Below are positions 8,552 through 17,362 of a DNA stretch of 48,243 nucleotides, piece by piece (position 1 is the first letter of the stretch; each line of letters begins with the position of its first letter). The translations under genes were made by a program, and so were the position numbers. The DNA is taken from positions 1-48,243 of the forward strand of contig NZ_JAHKQO010000019.1 of the NCBI RefSeq assembly GCF_018861065.1, read 5' to 3'. The notes under the pieces were generated by a model. The model saw only the letters and a program-made list of their open reading frames with translations. It had not been told where the DNA came from and ran no database searches. Source of the DNA: Paraglaciecola arctica. GTDB lineage: Bacteria; Pseudomonadota; Gammaproteobacteria; Enterobacterales; Alteromonadaceae.

Positions 8552-9144
8552 TTTTTGATCTCTATTAATTCGAATAGGGTGTCTATATAGTCTTTAAATT
8601 CTACTTTTAAATTTTGCCCTTGTGCCCAAGCAAGTATCATATAACCCCTTTCTGTCTTAATCAGTCCATCAACTAGACGTTTGCCAATAGGTTTAATTTC
8701 ACCTTTTTGGATCCCTTCATCTATGATGTTTTCGAGAATAGATTTGATAAAAACTGAACATTCACTGTTGAACTCCAGCATAGCTTTTGATTTGGTCGAT
8801 AGGGAGACACTCACATATTCTCTGTAAACGTCTTGGTGTTTTTCATAAGACTTGTATTCTGATAAGAAAAAATCGAACAGATATAAGACTTTTTGTTTAG
8901 TGGAAGTCTCTTGGTCAGTGTGACTTAACAGATAATTGTGATGTTCTTCGATAAACGTTCGAATGATTTCAAACACAATTTCTTCTTTATTACTGAAATA
9001 ATCATAAACCGTACCTTTACCTATACCAGCGTTCTTAGCTATCTCGGTAACGGTCAGATTTTTAAAGCCTTTTTCTAGCAATAGCGCAGTGCTAGCAGCC
9101 GCTATATCTCGTCGCTTTTTATCTTTATCTACTATAATCGCCAT
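8548..9144 (-). CDS. TetR-family repressor of the RND operon
   Basis: A 198-residue TetR regulator. The N-terminal HTH is VTEIAKNAGIGKGTVYDYFSNKEE (near 32-55), and the C-terminal ligand domain is all helical and diverged. It is the first gene of the operon and overlaps the adaptor gene by 4 bases. A 29-bp palindrome lies 29-57 bases upstream of its ATG, the normal layout of a self-regulated repressor that also controls its pump. The inducer is unknown. Confidence 0.88.
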   Translation of the reverse strand: MAIIVDKDKKRRDIAAASTALLLEKGFKNLTVTEIAKNAGIGKGTVYDYFSNKEEIVFEIIRTFIEEHHNYLLSHTDQETSTKQKVLYLFDFFLSEYKSYEKHQDVYREYVSVSLSTKSKAMLEFNSECSVFIKSILENIIDEGIQKGEIKPIGKRLVDGLIKTERGYMILAWAQGQNLKVEFKDYIDTLFELIEIKK

Positions 9145-9172
9145 TTTTATTACGCAGTTCCAGCGGGAATAT

Positions 9173-9201
9173 TTTAAATGACCGACAGTCGGTCATTTAA
9201 A
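9173..9201 (-). promoter_or_regulatory. 29-bp perfect palindrome, probable TetR operator
   Basis: TTTAAATGACCGAC (9173-9186) is the exact reverse complement of 9188-9201 around a single centre base (9187). The inner core GACCGACAGTCGGTC resembles operators of other TetR pump repressors. It lies in the only promoter region of the tetR-adaptor-RND operon. Confidence 0.8.
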
Positions 9202-9524
9202 TCGATGTTAATTTATACAAGGTAAAAAAGACAGATTTATTTACAGGGGATTTGTCACTTTAGGTGTGTCAAAAAGGCAGCTCTTATTGTGTTTGCGTAG
9301 CCGTCGGGGGACTATTAATGGGTCAGCCCAAAGCTGTTAAAGGTTAGGTGCAAAGTGGCAGCCGTTGCTAAGTCATTCGAAATAAGTTCGTTGGTGGCAT
9401 ATTAACGGTGGAGAGCATTGAAACTAACAAAGCCTGTATGACAGTATGCTTATTTTAAGTTGCACCGCCTTGGTAGTGGACTATTTACAGGGTTGTGTAT
9501 TGGGCTAAGTATTAAGGATGTAGA
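9202..9524. other. Intergenic stretch before the alpha/beta hydrolase gene
   Basis: This region separates two divergent transcription units. I find no ORF with coding character, no strong hairpin and no clear -35/-10 pair. It must hold the promoter of the hydrolase gene at 9525, whose Shine-Dalgarno AAGGA is at its right end. Confidence 0.5.
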
Positions 9525-10469
9525 GTGAAATATGTAATTCGTTGTTGTTTATTGTTGGTCGCCATAGTGTTGAGTATGTATATTTACTTTACGATTGCTT
9601 ACAGCGAGCCAGACCTTAAAGTTGAACAACTCACCCAACGCTGGGCAAAACCACCATCACAATTCATAACACTCTCTGGTATGCAAGTTCACTATCGCGA
9701 TGAAGGTCCAAAGGATGATCCGCTGCCGATTATTTTGGTACATGGCACCAGCGCATCGCTGCATACATGGGACGGATGGACACAAGTGTTAGCGGATCAC
9801 CATAGGGTTATTCGTTTTGACATGCAGGGTTTTGGTTTAACTGGGCCTCATCCTCAGGGAAAATACCGAATTGAAGATTATGCGCAAACCTTAGTGTTAT
9901 TAATGGATAAGTTGGGTATTGAAAAAGCGATAGTGGCAGGAAATTCTCTTGGTGGGTATGTAGCATGGAGTAGTGCGGTGCTTTATCCTGACCGTGTCGA
10001 TAAACTGGTTTTGGTAGATTCCAGTGGTATTCCATTTCAGTCGAAATCGGTACCTATTGCGTTTCGAATTTCTAGCTCGCCGTTACTTAAATATTTGTTA
10101 GGCGATATTATGCCAAGATCTATAGTTAAAAGCAGTGTAGAAAATGTCTATGCTGACCCAGCTAAAGTCACTGAAGCGTTAGTAGACAGATACTTTGAGC
10201 TGAATATCAGAGAAGGCAATAGAGAGGCATTGGCGAAACGTTTTGTTGAAACCAAAGCTGGTCCACTTGCTAACAGGCTAGGTGAGTTATCTCAGGCCAC
10301 GCTGATCATCTGGGGAGAACAAGACAATTTAATCCCGATAAGTGTTGGACAGCAATTCCATAGTGAAATAACCAATAGCCAATTGGTGACATTTGCTGAT
10401 TTAGGACATGTACCCCACGAAGAAGGCCCACAGCAAACGGTTGAAGTGTTGGAGAGATTTTTACATTAG
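9525..10469 (+). CDS. Membrane-anchored alpha/beta hydrolase
   Basis: A 314-residue alpha/beta-hydrolase-fold protein starting at GTG, with AAGGA 7 bases upstream. An N-terminal hydrophobic helix (residues 5-25) anchors or exports it. The catalytic triad is visible: nucleophile Ser141 in GNSLGG, Asp267 in WGEQDNLIP, His295 in LGHVPHEE; the oxyanion region is HGTSAS near 73. Sequence style fits the epoxide hydrolase/haloperoxidase-like esterase group, but the substrate cannot be told. The next gene, another hydrolase on the same strand, begins 99 bases later. Confidence 0.85.
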   Translation: MKYVIRCCLLLVAIVLSMYIYFTIAYSEPDLKVEQLTQRWAKPPSQFITLSGMQVHYRDEGPKDDPLPIILVHGTSASLHTWDGWTQVLADHHRVIRFDMQGFGLTGPHPQGKYRIEDYAQTLVLLMDKLGIEKAIVAGNSLGGYVAWSSAVLYPDRVDKLVLVDSSGIPFQSKSVPIAFRISSSPLLKYLLGDIMPRSIVKSSVENVYADPAKVTEALVDRYFELNIREGNREALAKRFVETKAGPLANRLGELSQATLIIWGEQDNLIPISVGQQFHSEITNSQLVTFADLGHVPHEEGPQQTVEVLERFLH

Positions 10470-10568
10470 AACAATCAATAAATTTATATCTTTGGATGGG
10501 TTTTACCTTTGCTAACTGTCAATAGTATGATTGCATTCACTTTAAGGTATAGTTGAGCATCATTCATT

Positions 10569-12173
10569 GTGAATCAAACTAATATTCAACGCTTTGGCTA
10601 CTTAGTAATTTGTGTGCTGTTGACTTCATGTACCTACCTTAAATACAGTTCAGTTCAAGCAAATTACACTAAGATTCAAAATGCAGATCCAAGTCAGACT
10701 AACCTGAAACATCTGCTGGATCGTGAAACTTTTTTTGTGATAGGTAAAACGCCCAGTGAATTGGGTGTATACACTGATAAACCACTAGCAATTGCAGCTT
10801 ATTCCGACAAATTCAAACTAAACGAACGTGTCGACATTATGTTTGCTGGTGGTGCTTCGGGCACCCATTTCGGACTAAACCTACCTGAAGGGAAATATGA
10901 CTTATTGGTTTATGCTGATATTGACGGCAATCATATTTTCGATCAAACCGAAGTCGTAGGGGAAAGAAAACTCACCCTCAATCGTAGCCTTTATCCAGAA
11001 TTAATCGTTAGCCAACTTGAAATTTTGTTAACTGAGCCAAAAACCTCAAACCGAGAGGAGAATATTATACTGCCTACTGAAGGCGTAGCTGAATCATCGC
11101 TATTCTATCCGTCAGGAACCATACGCACCCTTAGTGACCCTCTGTTTGATAAAAATATGTCAACCTTAGGTATGTACGATCCTGCGTCTTTTCTAGAGCA
11201 TGCTCCTACTATGTTTTACGCCCTTGAAGAAGATGAAGTGCACAAAATCCCGGTAATATTTGTACATGGCATAGGAGATAGTCCAAGGGCGTTTGAACCC
11301 ATATTAAATCAACTGGATAGGGACAAATATCGGCCATGGTTTTTTTATTATCCATCGGGCGGGGATTTGGACCAGCTTGCGGACTTTTTTTATAACCTGT
11401 TTCTTGCAGGCCAAGTGATTTCTCTGGGGGAAATGCCAGTCATAGTCGTCGCACACAGCATGGGAGGGATTGTTGTAAGAGAGGCCCTAAATAAAATCAA
11501 AGGGCAACAAGAGGAAAACAAAGTAGAGCTCTTCGTTTCAATCGCCAGTCCATTTGGGGGGCATCCAAGCGCAGCAAAGGGAGAAGATAAAGGCTTGATT
11601 GTATTACCTGCATGGCGAGACCTAAATCCTCATAACAGTTTTATTCAACGCTTATACAGAAAGCCGTTGCCAGAGTGGGTGGAGCACCATTTATTTTATG
11701 CCTTCAAAAACTCAAGCACATTAAAGTTAGGTGAAAATAATGATGGTGTGGTGCCACTTTCCAGTCAGTTGCATTCCCAAGCACAAACCCAAGCCAAACA
11801 AACATTTGGATTTGATAGTGGCCACGTAGATATTTTGGCAAATAAACAAATGATTGAACGTCTTTTTAATGTGATGTCTGGTGTTAAAAGTACCTTTTCT
11901 GACAAGAGTATGGCTGCATTAGCAAAGGGAGGATTTGACTTAGAGTTAAGTGATGAATATAGGCCTACCACTAAACACTTATTCAAGTATGCGGCCAAGT
12001 ATTTAGTGTTGTTGGCTCATGACCGTATTAAACCGGTTCAGAAACAGCAACACAAACATTTTATCTTGGCAGCACAAGGCAAAGTGCCCGCAGAGACAGA
12101 ATTGGAACGAGAATTCATTTTGTTTATGCAAGAATATCCCGATTGGGTTCAGGGCGTTTTAGACAGTGATTAA
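10569..12173 (+). CDS. Lipoprotein alpha/beta hydrolase with MaoP (DUF413)-like C-terminus
   Basis: A 534-residue protein from a GTG start. A lipobox LLTSC puts the lipidated Cys at 21. Residues about 50-155 form a beta-rich N-terminal domain containing ADIDGNHIFDQTE. The lipase domain begins at PVIFVHGIGDSP, with nucleophile Ser297 in AHSMGG and a probable His in SGHVDI. From about residue 445 to the end the sequence (KPVQKQQHKHFILAAQG, then VPAETELEREFILFM) resembles MaoP/YifE, a small cytoplasmic DUF413 protein: compare KREPVTEEEKLFVAVCRGE and EPVTEAERVWSKYM from memory of E. coli YifE. Such a tail on an exported lipoprotein is odd. No clear Shine-Dalgarno is seen, so the start is less certain than the frame. 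Confidence 0.8.
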   Translation: MNQTNIQRFGYLVICVLLTSCTYLKYSSVQANYTKIQNADPSQTNLKHLLDRETFFVIGKTPSELGVYTDKPLAIAAYSDKFKLNERVDIMFAGGASGTHFGLNLPEGKYDLLVYADIDGNHIFDQTEVVGERKLTLNRSLYPELIVSQLEILLTEPKTSNREENIILPTEGVAESSLFYPSGTIRTLSDPLFDKNMSTLGMYDPASFLEHAPTMFYALEEDEVHKIPVIFVHGIGDSPRAFEPILNQLDRDKYRPWFFYYPSGGDLDQLADFFYNLFLAGQVISLGEMPVIVVAHSMGGIVVREALNKIKGQQEENKVELFVSIASPFGGHPSAAKGEDKGLIVLPAWRDLNPHNSFIQRLYRKPLPEWVEHHLFYAFKNSSTLKLGENNDGVVPLSSQLHSQAQTQAKQTFGFDSGHVDILANKQMIERLFNVMSGVKSTFSDKSMAALAKGGFDLELSDEYRPTTKHLFKYAAKYLVLLAHDRIKPVQKQQHKHFILAAQGKVPAETELEREFILFMQEYPDWVQGVLDSD

Positions 12174-12208
12174 CTGTAAACTGGGTTCATAAACTGCGAC
12201 TAAGCATT

Positions 12209-12453
12209 TCTAAATAAACTGAACTCGGGATAAGCCATACCGTCCAGCACCGCTATTATTGCTCCTATCTTCGTTGAACTTGCTCGCAATAGCTGGCTAT
12301 TGCTTCACAATCTCGCCTTGATAAACACAATAATATCAGCACTGGTTGCATTAAATTGGCGGCTAAATAAGTAATAAGATTATAACCCGTTGTTTTTATT
12401 ATATTTACTTTAGAGGAAGCGGCACGTCTTAATCCGAGCTCAGGTTAAATAGA
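12209..12453. repeat. 245-bp palindromic element with 26-bp terminal inverted repeats (MITE-like)
   Basis: The left end (12209-12234) and the reverse complement of the right end (12428-12453) agree at 20 of 26 positions; the shared core is CTGARCTCGG. The interior is itself imperfectly palindromic around CAATAGCTGGCTATTG (12287-12302), with matching TATTATTG/CAATAATA arms at 12254-12261 and 12329-12336. There is no ORF or transposase inside. A third copy of the terminal 26-mer is at 29249-29274. The right end overlaps the stop codon of the WYL-regulator gene. It is probably a non-autonomous mobile or dispersed intergenic repeat; I did not find a target duplication. Confidence 0.65.
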
Positions 12454-13179
12454 GGTGTAATACGGAGCGTAACTGTCGTTTTGGATCAGTTCTGGTCGAA
12501 GTTTGAAACTTGAATTGGTGAGGTTGGCACTTTCGATTCTATCTATACGAAATATTCGAGATGATTCTCGAAGATGATCCCACGCTATTAAATACCAGGT
12601 AGGCCAACTTAGCATTATATAGTGAGCTTCTATTTTTCGTGAAGTGCGCACTCCCGCTTCAGAGCGGTAATTGATTTCTACACACTGTTGCCTAAAAAAA
12701 GCCTCAGATATGTTTTCCGAAATCTCCAGAATAGGCTCGGTTAACTCGGGAACTTTAGAGGCGTTGGTGTGTTTACTTATCAAGATGCGTTTACGAATTC
12801 CACTGACTATAGCGCGTTGATTTTCTGGGAATGTTTGAAATAGTTTCTGCCTGATGATGTTAAGGTTGCCAGTCAGCAGAGGCAAATGTAGCGATTCCAT
12901 AATAGCCAACGAAAGTATCAGTTCTACTACCTCTTTGTGACTTAGCACTAAACGTTCAATACCCCAGCGACCATTTAAACGGATACCCCCACCTCGGCCT
13001 CTATCGGATTCAATTGGGTACCCTGCATCTTTAAGCTCTGCAAGTTCACGCATTAAGGTGCGCTGGCTAATGTTCAAATGCTCTCGTAAATCTGAGGTTT
13101 TCCAATATTCCTCAGAACGTAACAAACCGATAAGGCGGTTACGTCTTTCTGAGCGATTTTTAAAGTTTGTTTTCAACAT
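12445..13179 (-). CDS. HTH-WYL (YafY-type) transcriptional regulator
   Basis: A 244-residue regulator. The N-terminal winged HTH is LREHLNISQRTLMRELAELKDAGYPIE, followed by the basic SDRGRGGGIRL wing. A C-terminal WYL domain has the signature WYLIAWDHL near 196-204 and FRIDRIESA. WYL domains sense ligands or nucleic acids; this class often controls a divergent enzyme gene. Here that gene is a glutathione transferase, and a 23-bp palindrome lies between the two starts. The last residues (TSI and stop) are encoded by the terminal repeat of the 12.2-kb element, so the native C-terminus may have been slightly altered. Confidence 0.85.
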   Translation of the reverse strand: MLKTNFKNRSERRNRLIGLLRSEEYWKTSDLREHLNISQRTLMRELAELKDAGYPIESDRGRGGGIRLNGRWGIERLVLSHKEVVELILSLAIMESLHLPLLTGNLNIIRQKLFQTFPENQRAIVSGIRKRILISKHTNASKVPELTEPILEISENISEAFFRQQCVEINYRSEAGVRTSRKIEAHYIMLSWPTWYLIAWDHLRESSRIFRIDRIESANLTNSSFKLRPELIQNDSYAPYYTSI

Positions 13180-13185
13180 GATTTT

Positions 13186-13220
13186 AATATGCCATTACAT
13201 GGCATATTTATCCATATAAT
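13186..13220 (+). promoter_or_regulatory. GST promoter -10 and overlapping regulator palindrome
   Basis: AATATGCCAT (13186-13195) and ATGGCATATT (13199-13208) are perfect inverted repeats with a 3-base spacer. A consensus -10 TATAAT follows at 13215-13220, so the palindrome covers the -35 region of the GST gene and also sits 7 bases from the regulator's ATG. A further 7-bp inverted repeat (13222-13228 with 13240-13246) lies in the presumed 5' leader. The adjacent WYL regulator is the likely binder (inference). Confidence 0.7.
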
Positions 13221-13270
13221 TTGCAGCGTCAACACTATTCGCTGCAGCTATTTACAAGGAACAACAAACC

Positions 13271-13879
13271 ATGAAGCACTATTACAATCCAATGAGCAGG
13301 GCAGTCACTACAGATTGGATGCTTAAGGAGCTTGGTATTGAACACCAACAAATTACTATCGACTTGACATCCAATACTGCGGAATTACAACAATTGCGAG
13401 ATATCAATCCGATGGGGAAATTGCCAACCTTAGTGGATGGTGAAACCGTTGTTACAGAAGTGGCGGCAATTTGTGCGTATCTCGCGGATAAGTACCCAGA
13501 GAAACACCTTGCGCCAGCAATAAACTCTGCTCATCGAGCAAGCTATTATAGGTATTTGTTTATTGCAGGAAATACGATTGAACCTGCACTAACTCTTGCA
13601 GCGTCAGACATGAACCACCCAAACCCAACAACGGCAGGGTGGGGCGATCTGACTCGCGTCATTGCCACCATTGAAACAATGACCCCTATAACCGGCTGGG
13701 CACTTGGGGAACAATTTACTGCCGCCGATATTGTATTTGGTGGATTACTAGACTCGTCAGTCATGTTTGGAATACTTGAAGCGTCACCCAAAGTCGCAGC
13801 CTATGTGGGCCGGCTACGCCAAAGACCCGCCTATTTAGAAACTCACCAAACCTTCATCGATATTGTGGGACAAAACTAG
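13271..13879 (+). CDS. Glutathione S-transferase family protein
   Basis: A 202-residue soluble GST. The N-terminal thioredoxin-like domain starts YYNPMSRAVTTDW, with a probable catalytic Ser near residue 9. It includes the cis-proline motif GKLPTLVDGETVVTEVAAI, where the following Glu/Val pair binds glutathione. The helical C-terminal domain includes GEQFTAADIVFGGLL, the typical N-capping box. Expected role is conjugation or reduction of electrophiles. AAGGA is 9 bases before the ATG. It is divergent from the WYL regulator, which probably controls it. Confidence 0.85.
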   Translation: MKHYYNPMSRAVTTDWMLKELGIEHQQITIDLTSNTAELQQLRDINPMGKLPTLVDGETVVTEVAAICAYLADKYPEKHLAPAINSAHRASYYRYLFIAGNTIEPALTLAASDMNHPNPTTAGWGDLTRVIATIETMTPITGWALGEQFTAADIVFGGLLDSSVMFGILEASPKVAAYVGRLRQRPAYLETHQTFIDIVGQN

Positions 13880-14006
13880 TCTACTTCTAGCACCGCGCAT
13901 TGAAAAGGGAAACTTGTGTGGTTAGGGCGTAATTTGAATGAGAAACGGGAGGCTTAGTTTTTTATTTGTGCCACAATATTGTTAGCTTTTTCGGTGCGCT
14001 AAAAGT

Positions 14007-14750
14007 TTAATTACGCGCTTTTAACAAGGTTTGGGTTGCATGGAGTTCACTGCGGATTTGCGCCATCATAGGTAGTAAGTTGCCTTGCCAACGTTCCCAA
14101 GTGACAAAGGCTTTTATTAGTGAATTATCTTTACAAGCCACATCAATAGGAGCGTTAAGTTTAATATTTCTTATATGTGGAGTATCCTCGCCGCGGTCTT
14201 GAGTAGAGAGCGATAGACGTGGGCCAACACTGAGCAGTGGATTGTCTTCGAAGCGTTTATTCAGGGGATGATCTTCTGCTAAGTCGCTGTTCACTTTAGT
14301 TAAATCAAATCGAATCAACATGTCGGTGAAACGTTGACGTTGTTGTTCGGTTTGATGAGTAATCAATTGCGGATTGGATGTGAGTTGTTGTAGTGCGTGG
14401 CGACGTAAATAAATACCGTAGGTGTTTCTTAGTGCATTGATGCCTTGATTGACCAACACACGATTCGCATCGCTGTCTGAACATGACAGTAGTATATCTA
14501 AAGCATCACCTACAATTTGCAAAGATTGCGCAGCTTGTTTATCTACTTTGGCAACGGCAAGGTGGTTAATTTCTATTTCTTTCTCGAGTAACTCAAGCGC
14601 CTGAGAAAAATCAGCTCGACTGTTTTGGGTTGTACTCCAATTGGATAGCTGCATACCCACAAATACCGCAACAACAACTATCAAAAAATCAATCAATACT
14701 GCTAACCAGTTTTCTTTTTGGATGTGATTTTTGACACGGCGAAATAACAT
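14007..14750 (-). CDS. Single-pass membrane protein of unknown function
   Basis: A 247-residue protein. Basic start MLFRRVKNHIQKENW, one transmembrane segment (about 17-34, LAVLIDFLIVVVAVFVGMQL), then SNWSTTQNSRADFSQALELLEKEIE and a helical, probably periplasmic domain. The arrangement of a membrane helix ending in a (Q)xxNW motif followed by a helical domain resembles DUF6090-like proteins, but I do not claim membership. It lies 99 bases downstream of hisIE on the same strand, separated by a hairpin, and could receive his read-through. No catalytic motif is seen. Confidence 0.7.
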   Translation of the reverse strand: MLFRRVKNHIQKENWLAVLIDFLIVVVAVFVGMQLSNWSTTQNSRADFSQALELLEKEIEINHLAVAKVDKQAAQSLQIVGDALDILLSCSDSDANRVLVNQGINALRNTYGIYLRRHALQQLTSNPQLITHQTEQQRQRFTDMLIRFDLTKVNSDLAEDHPLNKRFEDNPLLSVGPRLSLSTQDRGEDTPHIRNIKLNAPIDVACKDNSLIKAFVTWERWQGNLLPMMAQIRSELHATQTLLKARN

Positions 14751-14781
14751 TGCAGGGATTTCCTTTTTCTATCTCAGGCGC

Positions 14782-14811
14782 TGAGTGCGGCAACAAACAC
14801 AGCCGCACTCA
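14782..14811. other. 10-bp perfect hairpin after hisIE
   Basis: TGAGTGCGGC (14782-14791) pairs exactly with 14802-14811 over a 10-base loop. There is no following T-run in either direction, so it may be a rho-dependent stop, an RNA 3'-end stabiliser for the his mRNA or a processing site rather than an intrinsic terminator. Confidence 0.5.
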
Positions 14812-14849
14812 ACTGGCAATCTTTAGTAAGGGGTCGGCTTATCAAACAA

Positions 14850-15470
14850 TTATTTGCTATGGCGCTGCTTCAATACTTCGATCACATCGGACAAATTTAA
14901 ATCACTGGCTTGTAGCAAAACCAGTAGGTGGTATAACAAATCTGCGGATTCATTTTTTAACTCTTCTAAATCTTTTACAGTCGCAGCCAGAGCAGTTTCA
15001 ACTCCTTCTTCACCCACTTTTTGGGCAATACGTTTAATGCCTTTGCTATATAGATGAGCGGTGTAACTAGAATCGGGATCGGCACCTTTACGTGAGGCAA
15101 TCACACTTTCTAATTCAGCGATAAAACTAACGTCCGCAGCTTGACTGTCTGCCCAACAGGTTTCTGTACCTTTGTGACAAGTGGGACCAACTGGGTTAAC
15201 TAGTGCTAAAAGTGAGTCATTGTCACAATCACTAGTAATGTCTACTAAATTAAGACTATTGCCAGACACTTCACCTTTAGTCCATAGGCGCTGTTTTGAG
15301 CGACTAAAAAACGTGACTAAGCCGGTTTCTAAGGTTTTGTCTAAAGCCGCTTGGTCCATAAAGCCCTGCATCAATACTTTACCATTGACTGCGTTTTGCA
15401 CTACGCATGGCATAAGGTTATCCATTTTTTCCCATGCCAGCTTTGTTACATTTTCTTTAGTAATAATCAT
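14850..15470 (-). CDS. hisI: Bifunctional phosphoribosyl-AMP cyclohydrolase / phosphoribosyl-ATP pyrophosphatase
   Basis: The fused HisIE enzyme (206 residues) that hydrolyses PR-ATP to PR-AMP and opens the ring. The N-terminal cyclohydrolase part has [30 protein letters not shown] and the zinc/magnesium motif DCDNDSLL, with Cys in GPTCHKG and ETCW. The C-terminal MazG-like pyrophosphatase part has [13 protein letters not shown] and [13 protein letters not shown]. It is the last gene of the his operon, 56 bases after hisF. That gap contains a short palindrome, CGAGCT/AGCTCG (15496-15510). Confidence 0.95.
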   Translation of the reverse strand: MIITKENVTKLAWEKMDNLMPCVVQNAVNGKVLMQGFMDQAALDKTLETGLVTFFSRSKQRLWTKGEVSGNSLNLVDITSDCDNDSLLALVNPVGPTCHKGTETCWADSQAADVSFIAELESVIASRKGADPDSSYTAHLYSKGIKRIAQKVGEEGVETALAATVKDLEELKNESADLLYHLLVLLQASDLNLSDVIEVLKQRHSK

Positions 15471-15526
15471 TTTAATCTCTAATATGTTTTAGCTACGAGC
15501 TCCAAGCTCGCCACTCGCAGCTGCAC

Positions 15527-16300
15527 TTAATCTCTAATTGCTATATTCTGCTGGCGTAAATACGCCTTTAATTCTGGTATCGGAATAATGCCTTTATGAA
15601 AGACCGACGCTGCTAACGCGCCATCTACATCGGCTTGTTCGAATACGTTTTTAAAGTGTACACTTTCACCGGCACCACCTGAGGCAATTAAAGGCACAGC
15701 GCAGCTTTGGCGGATGGCAAACAATTGTTCGATGTCGTAACCCTTGCGCACCCCGTCTTGGTTCATACAATTAAGTACAATTTCACCGGCCCCTCGTTGT
15801 TGCACTTCCTTCACCCAATCAGCGGTTTGCCAAGCGGTGACTTGGGTACGGGTTTCGTCACCCGTGTATTGATGTACCTGATATTGACCGGTTTCTTCAT
15901 TGTAGAAACTGTCTATACCTACAACAACACATTGCTGTCCGAAGGTATCGTGCAATCGCGTGATTAACTCTGGGTCTGCCAAAGCAGGCGAATTAACCGA
16001 TATTTTATCAGCGCCCATTTCTAATATTTTGCCCGCGTCTGCAACGGTTTTAATGCCACCTGCCACGCAAAATGGAATATCAATAACCTGTGCAATACGG
16101 GTTACCCAACTTTTATCAACGACTCGTTGGTCGCTTGACGCAGTGATATCGTAGAATACCAATTCGTCAGCGCCTTGCTCAGCATATTGTTGTGCCAAGG
16201 GTACTATGTCGCCTATGATTTCGTGATTACGAAACTTTACACCCTTGACTACTTTTCCGTCTTTTACGTCTAGGCAGGGAATTATACGTCTTGCTAACAT
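15527..16300 (-). CDS. hisF: Imidazole glycerol phosphate synthase, cyclase subunit
   Basis: A TIM-barrel subunit of 257 residues that uses ammonia from HisH to turn PRFAR into imidazole glycerol phosphate and AICAR. Catalytic Asp11 ([14 protein letters not shown]) and Asp130 (VVVGID) are in place, as are phosphate-binding loops such as VAGGIKT and ASGGAGE. Length is standard. It begins only 7 bases after ilvE, so the two are translationally close, and it precedes hisI. Confidence 0.96.
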   Translation of the reverse strand: MLARRIIPCLDVKDGKVVKGVKFRNHEIIGDIVPLAQQYAEQGADELVFYDITASSDQRVVDKSWVTRIAQVIDIPFCVAGGIKTVADAGKILEMGADKISVNSPALADPELITRLHDTFGQQCVVVGIDSFYNEETGQYQVHQYTGDETRTQVTAWQTADWVKEVQQRGAGEIVLNCMNQDGVRKGYDIEQLFAIRQSCAVPLIASGGAGESVHFKNVFEQADVDGALAASVFHKGIIPIPELKAYLRQQNIAIRD

Positions 16301-16307
16301 AACAACC

Positions 16308-17306
16308 TTATTTAACTTCTGTTAACCAATTGTGGGTGTCGGGTGCTTTGCCCCATTGAATATCATTCAATGCTTGGCGTAACTTTTGAGTTGTGGGGCC
16401 ATGTTCGCCACTCCCAACTGAATGCTCGGTTCCGTTGTGAATAAGCGTACCTACTGAGGTGAGGACTGCTGCAGTTCCCGAAAGAGCAGCTTCAACATTA
16501 GGTTTAGCGGATCTTTTTAATAATTCCTCAACCGACAATTGGGTTTCAGTCACTTTCATACCCATATCTGCCGCTAGGGTCAAAATGGAGCTGCGTGTTA
16601 CACCGTGTAAAAAGCTAGAATCTAGTGCTTTAGTGATGATTTCGTTTCCGTCTATCAACAAGAAATTTGCCGCACCCGTTTCTTGTACGTCGCCATTAGG
16701 GCAAAACAATATTTGGTCGGCTTGTACGTCGCGTTTCGCGGCTAATATTGGACCGAGTGCACTGGCATAGTTACCACCACTTTTGATCATGCCCATATGT
16801 GGGGCGCAGCGCATACCTGTTTCGTCGAGTAATACCCTAAGAGGTTTCGAACCGCCAGCAAAGTAGTCACCTACTGGAGATATTAAAACATATAACATCG
16901 AACTTTCACTAGGTGCAGCCGCTTTACCAATGGCCGCTTCAGTGCCTATATGAGTAGGGCGAATGTACATAGAGCCTGGAGGTTCAGGGATATCGGCGCT
17001 GTATTGAGCCACTATATCAAGAATCATTTTCGAGACTTGGGCTTGATCGATATCAGGTAAAGATAACAAACGACTACTTTGATCAAAACGTTTCAGGTTT
17101 TGATCCATTCGGAAAACATGGATGCTGCCGTCAGCATGTTTAAAGGCTTTTAATCCTTCAAAGCAGGTACTGGAATAATGTAAGACATGGGCACCAGGGT
17201 GCAATTGAATGCTATCGGATGCAACTATTGCTGCCTCGTTCCACTGATTATTTTCAAAGCTAGTGAATGCCATATGAGGCATAAACACTGTACCAAAAGC
17301 CGCCAT
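16308..17306 (-). CDS. ilvE: Branched-chain amino acid aminotransferase, embedded in the his operon
   Basis: A fold-type IV PLP aminotransferase of 332 residues, of the BCAT type. Seen are [22 protein letters not shown] near 45-66, the RPTHIGTEA substrate loop, the Schiff-base Lys175 in MIKSGGNYA, and [19 protein letters not shown]. It catalyses the last transamination of Leu, Ile and Val synthesis. AGGAAAT precedes the ATG. It sits between hisA (56-base gap) and hisF (7-base gap), an unusual place, so its expression should be tied to histidine control unless it has its own promoter in the 56-base gap. 4-amino-4-deoxychorismate lyase or D-amino-acid transaminase are less likely given the length and motifs. 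Confidence 0.9.
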   Translation of the reverse strand: MAAFGTVFMPHMAFTSFENNQWNEAAIVASDSIQLHPGAHVLHYSSTCFEGLKAFKHADGSIHVFRMDQNLKRFDQSSRLLSLPDIDQAQVSKMILDIVAQYSADIPEPPGSMYIRPTHIGTEAAIGKAAAPSESSMLYVLISPVGDYFAGGSKPLRVLLDETGMRCAPHMGMIKSGGNYASALGPILAAKRDVQADQILFCPNGDVQETGAANFLLIDGNEIITKALDSSFLHGVTRSSILTLAADMGMKVTETQLSVEELLKRSAKPNVEAALSGTAAVLTSVGTLIHNGTEHSVGSGEHGPTTQKLRQALNDIQWGKAPDTHNWLTEVK

Positions 17307-17362
17307 TATAATTTCCTAATCTGTTATGTTTTAAATATGTTGATTGCGCTTTGCCGGTGTTA

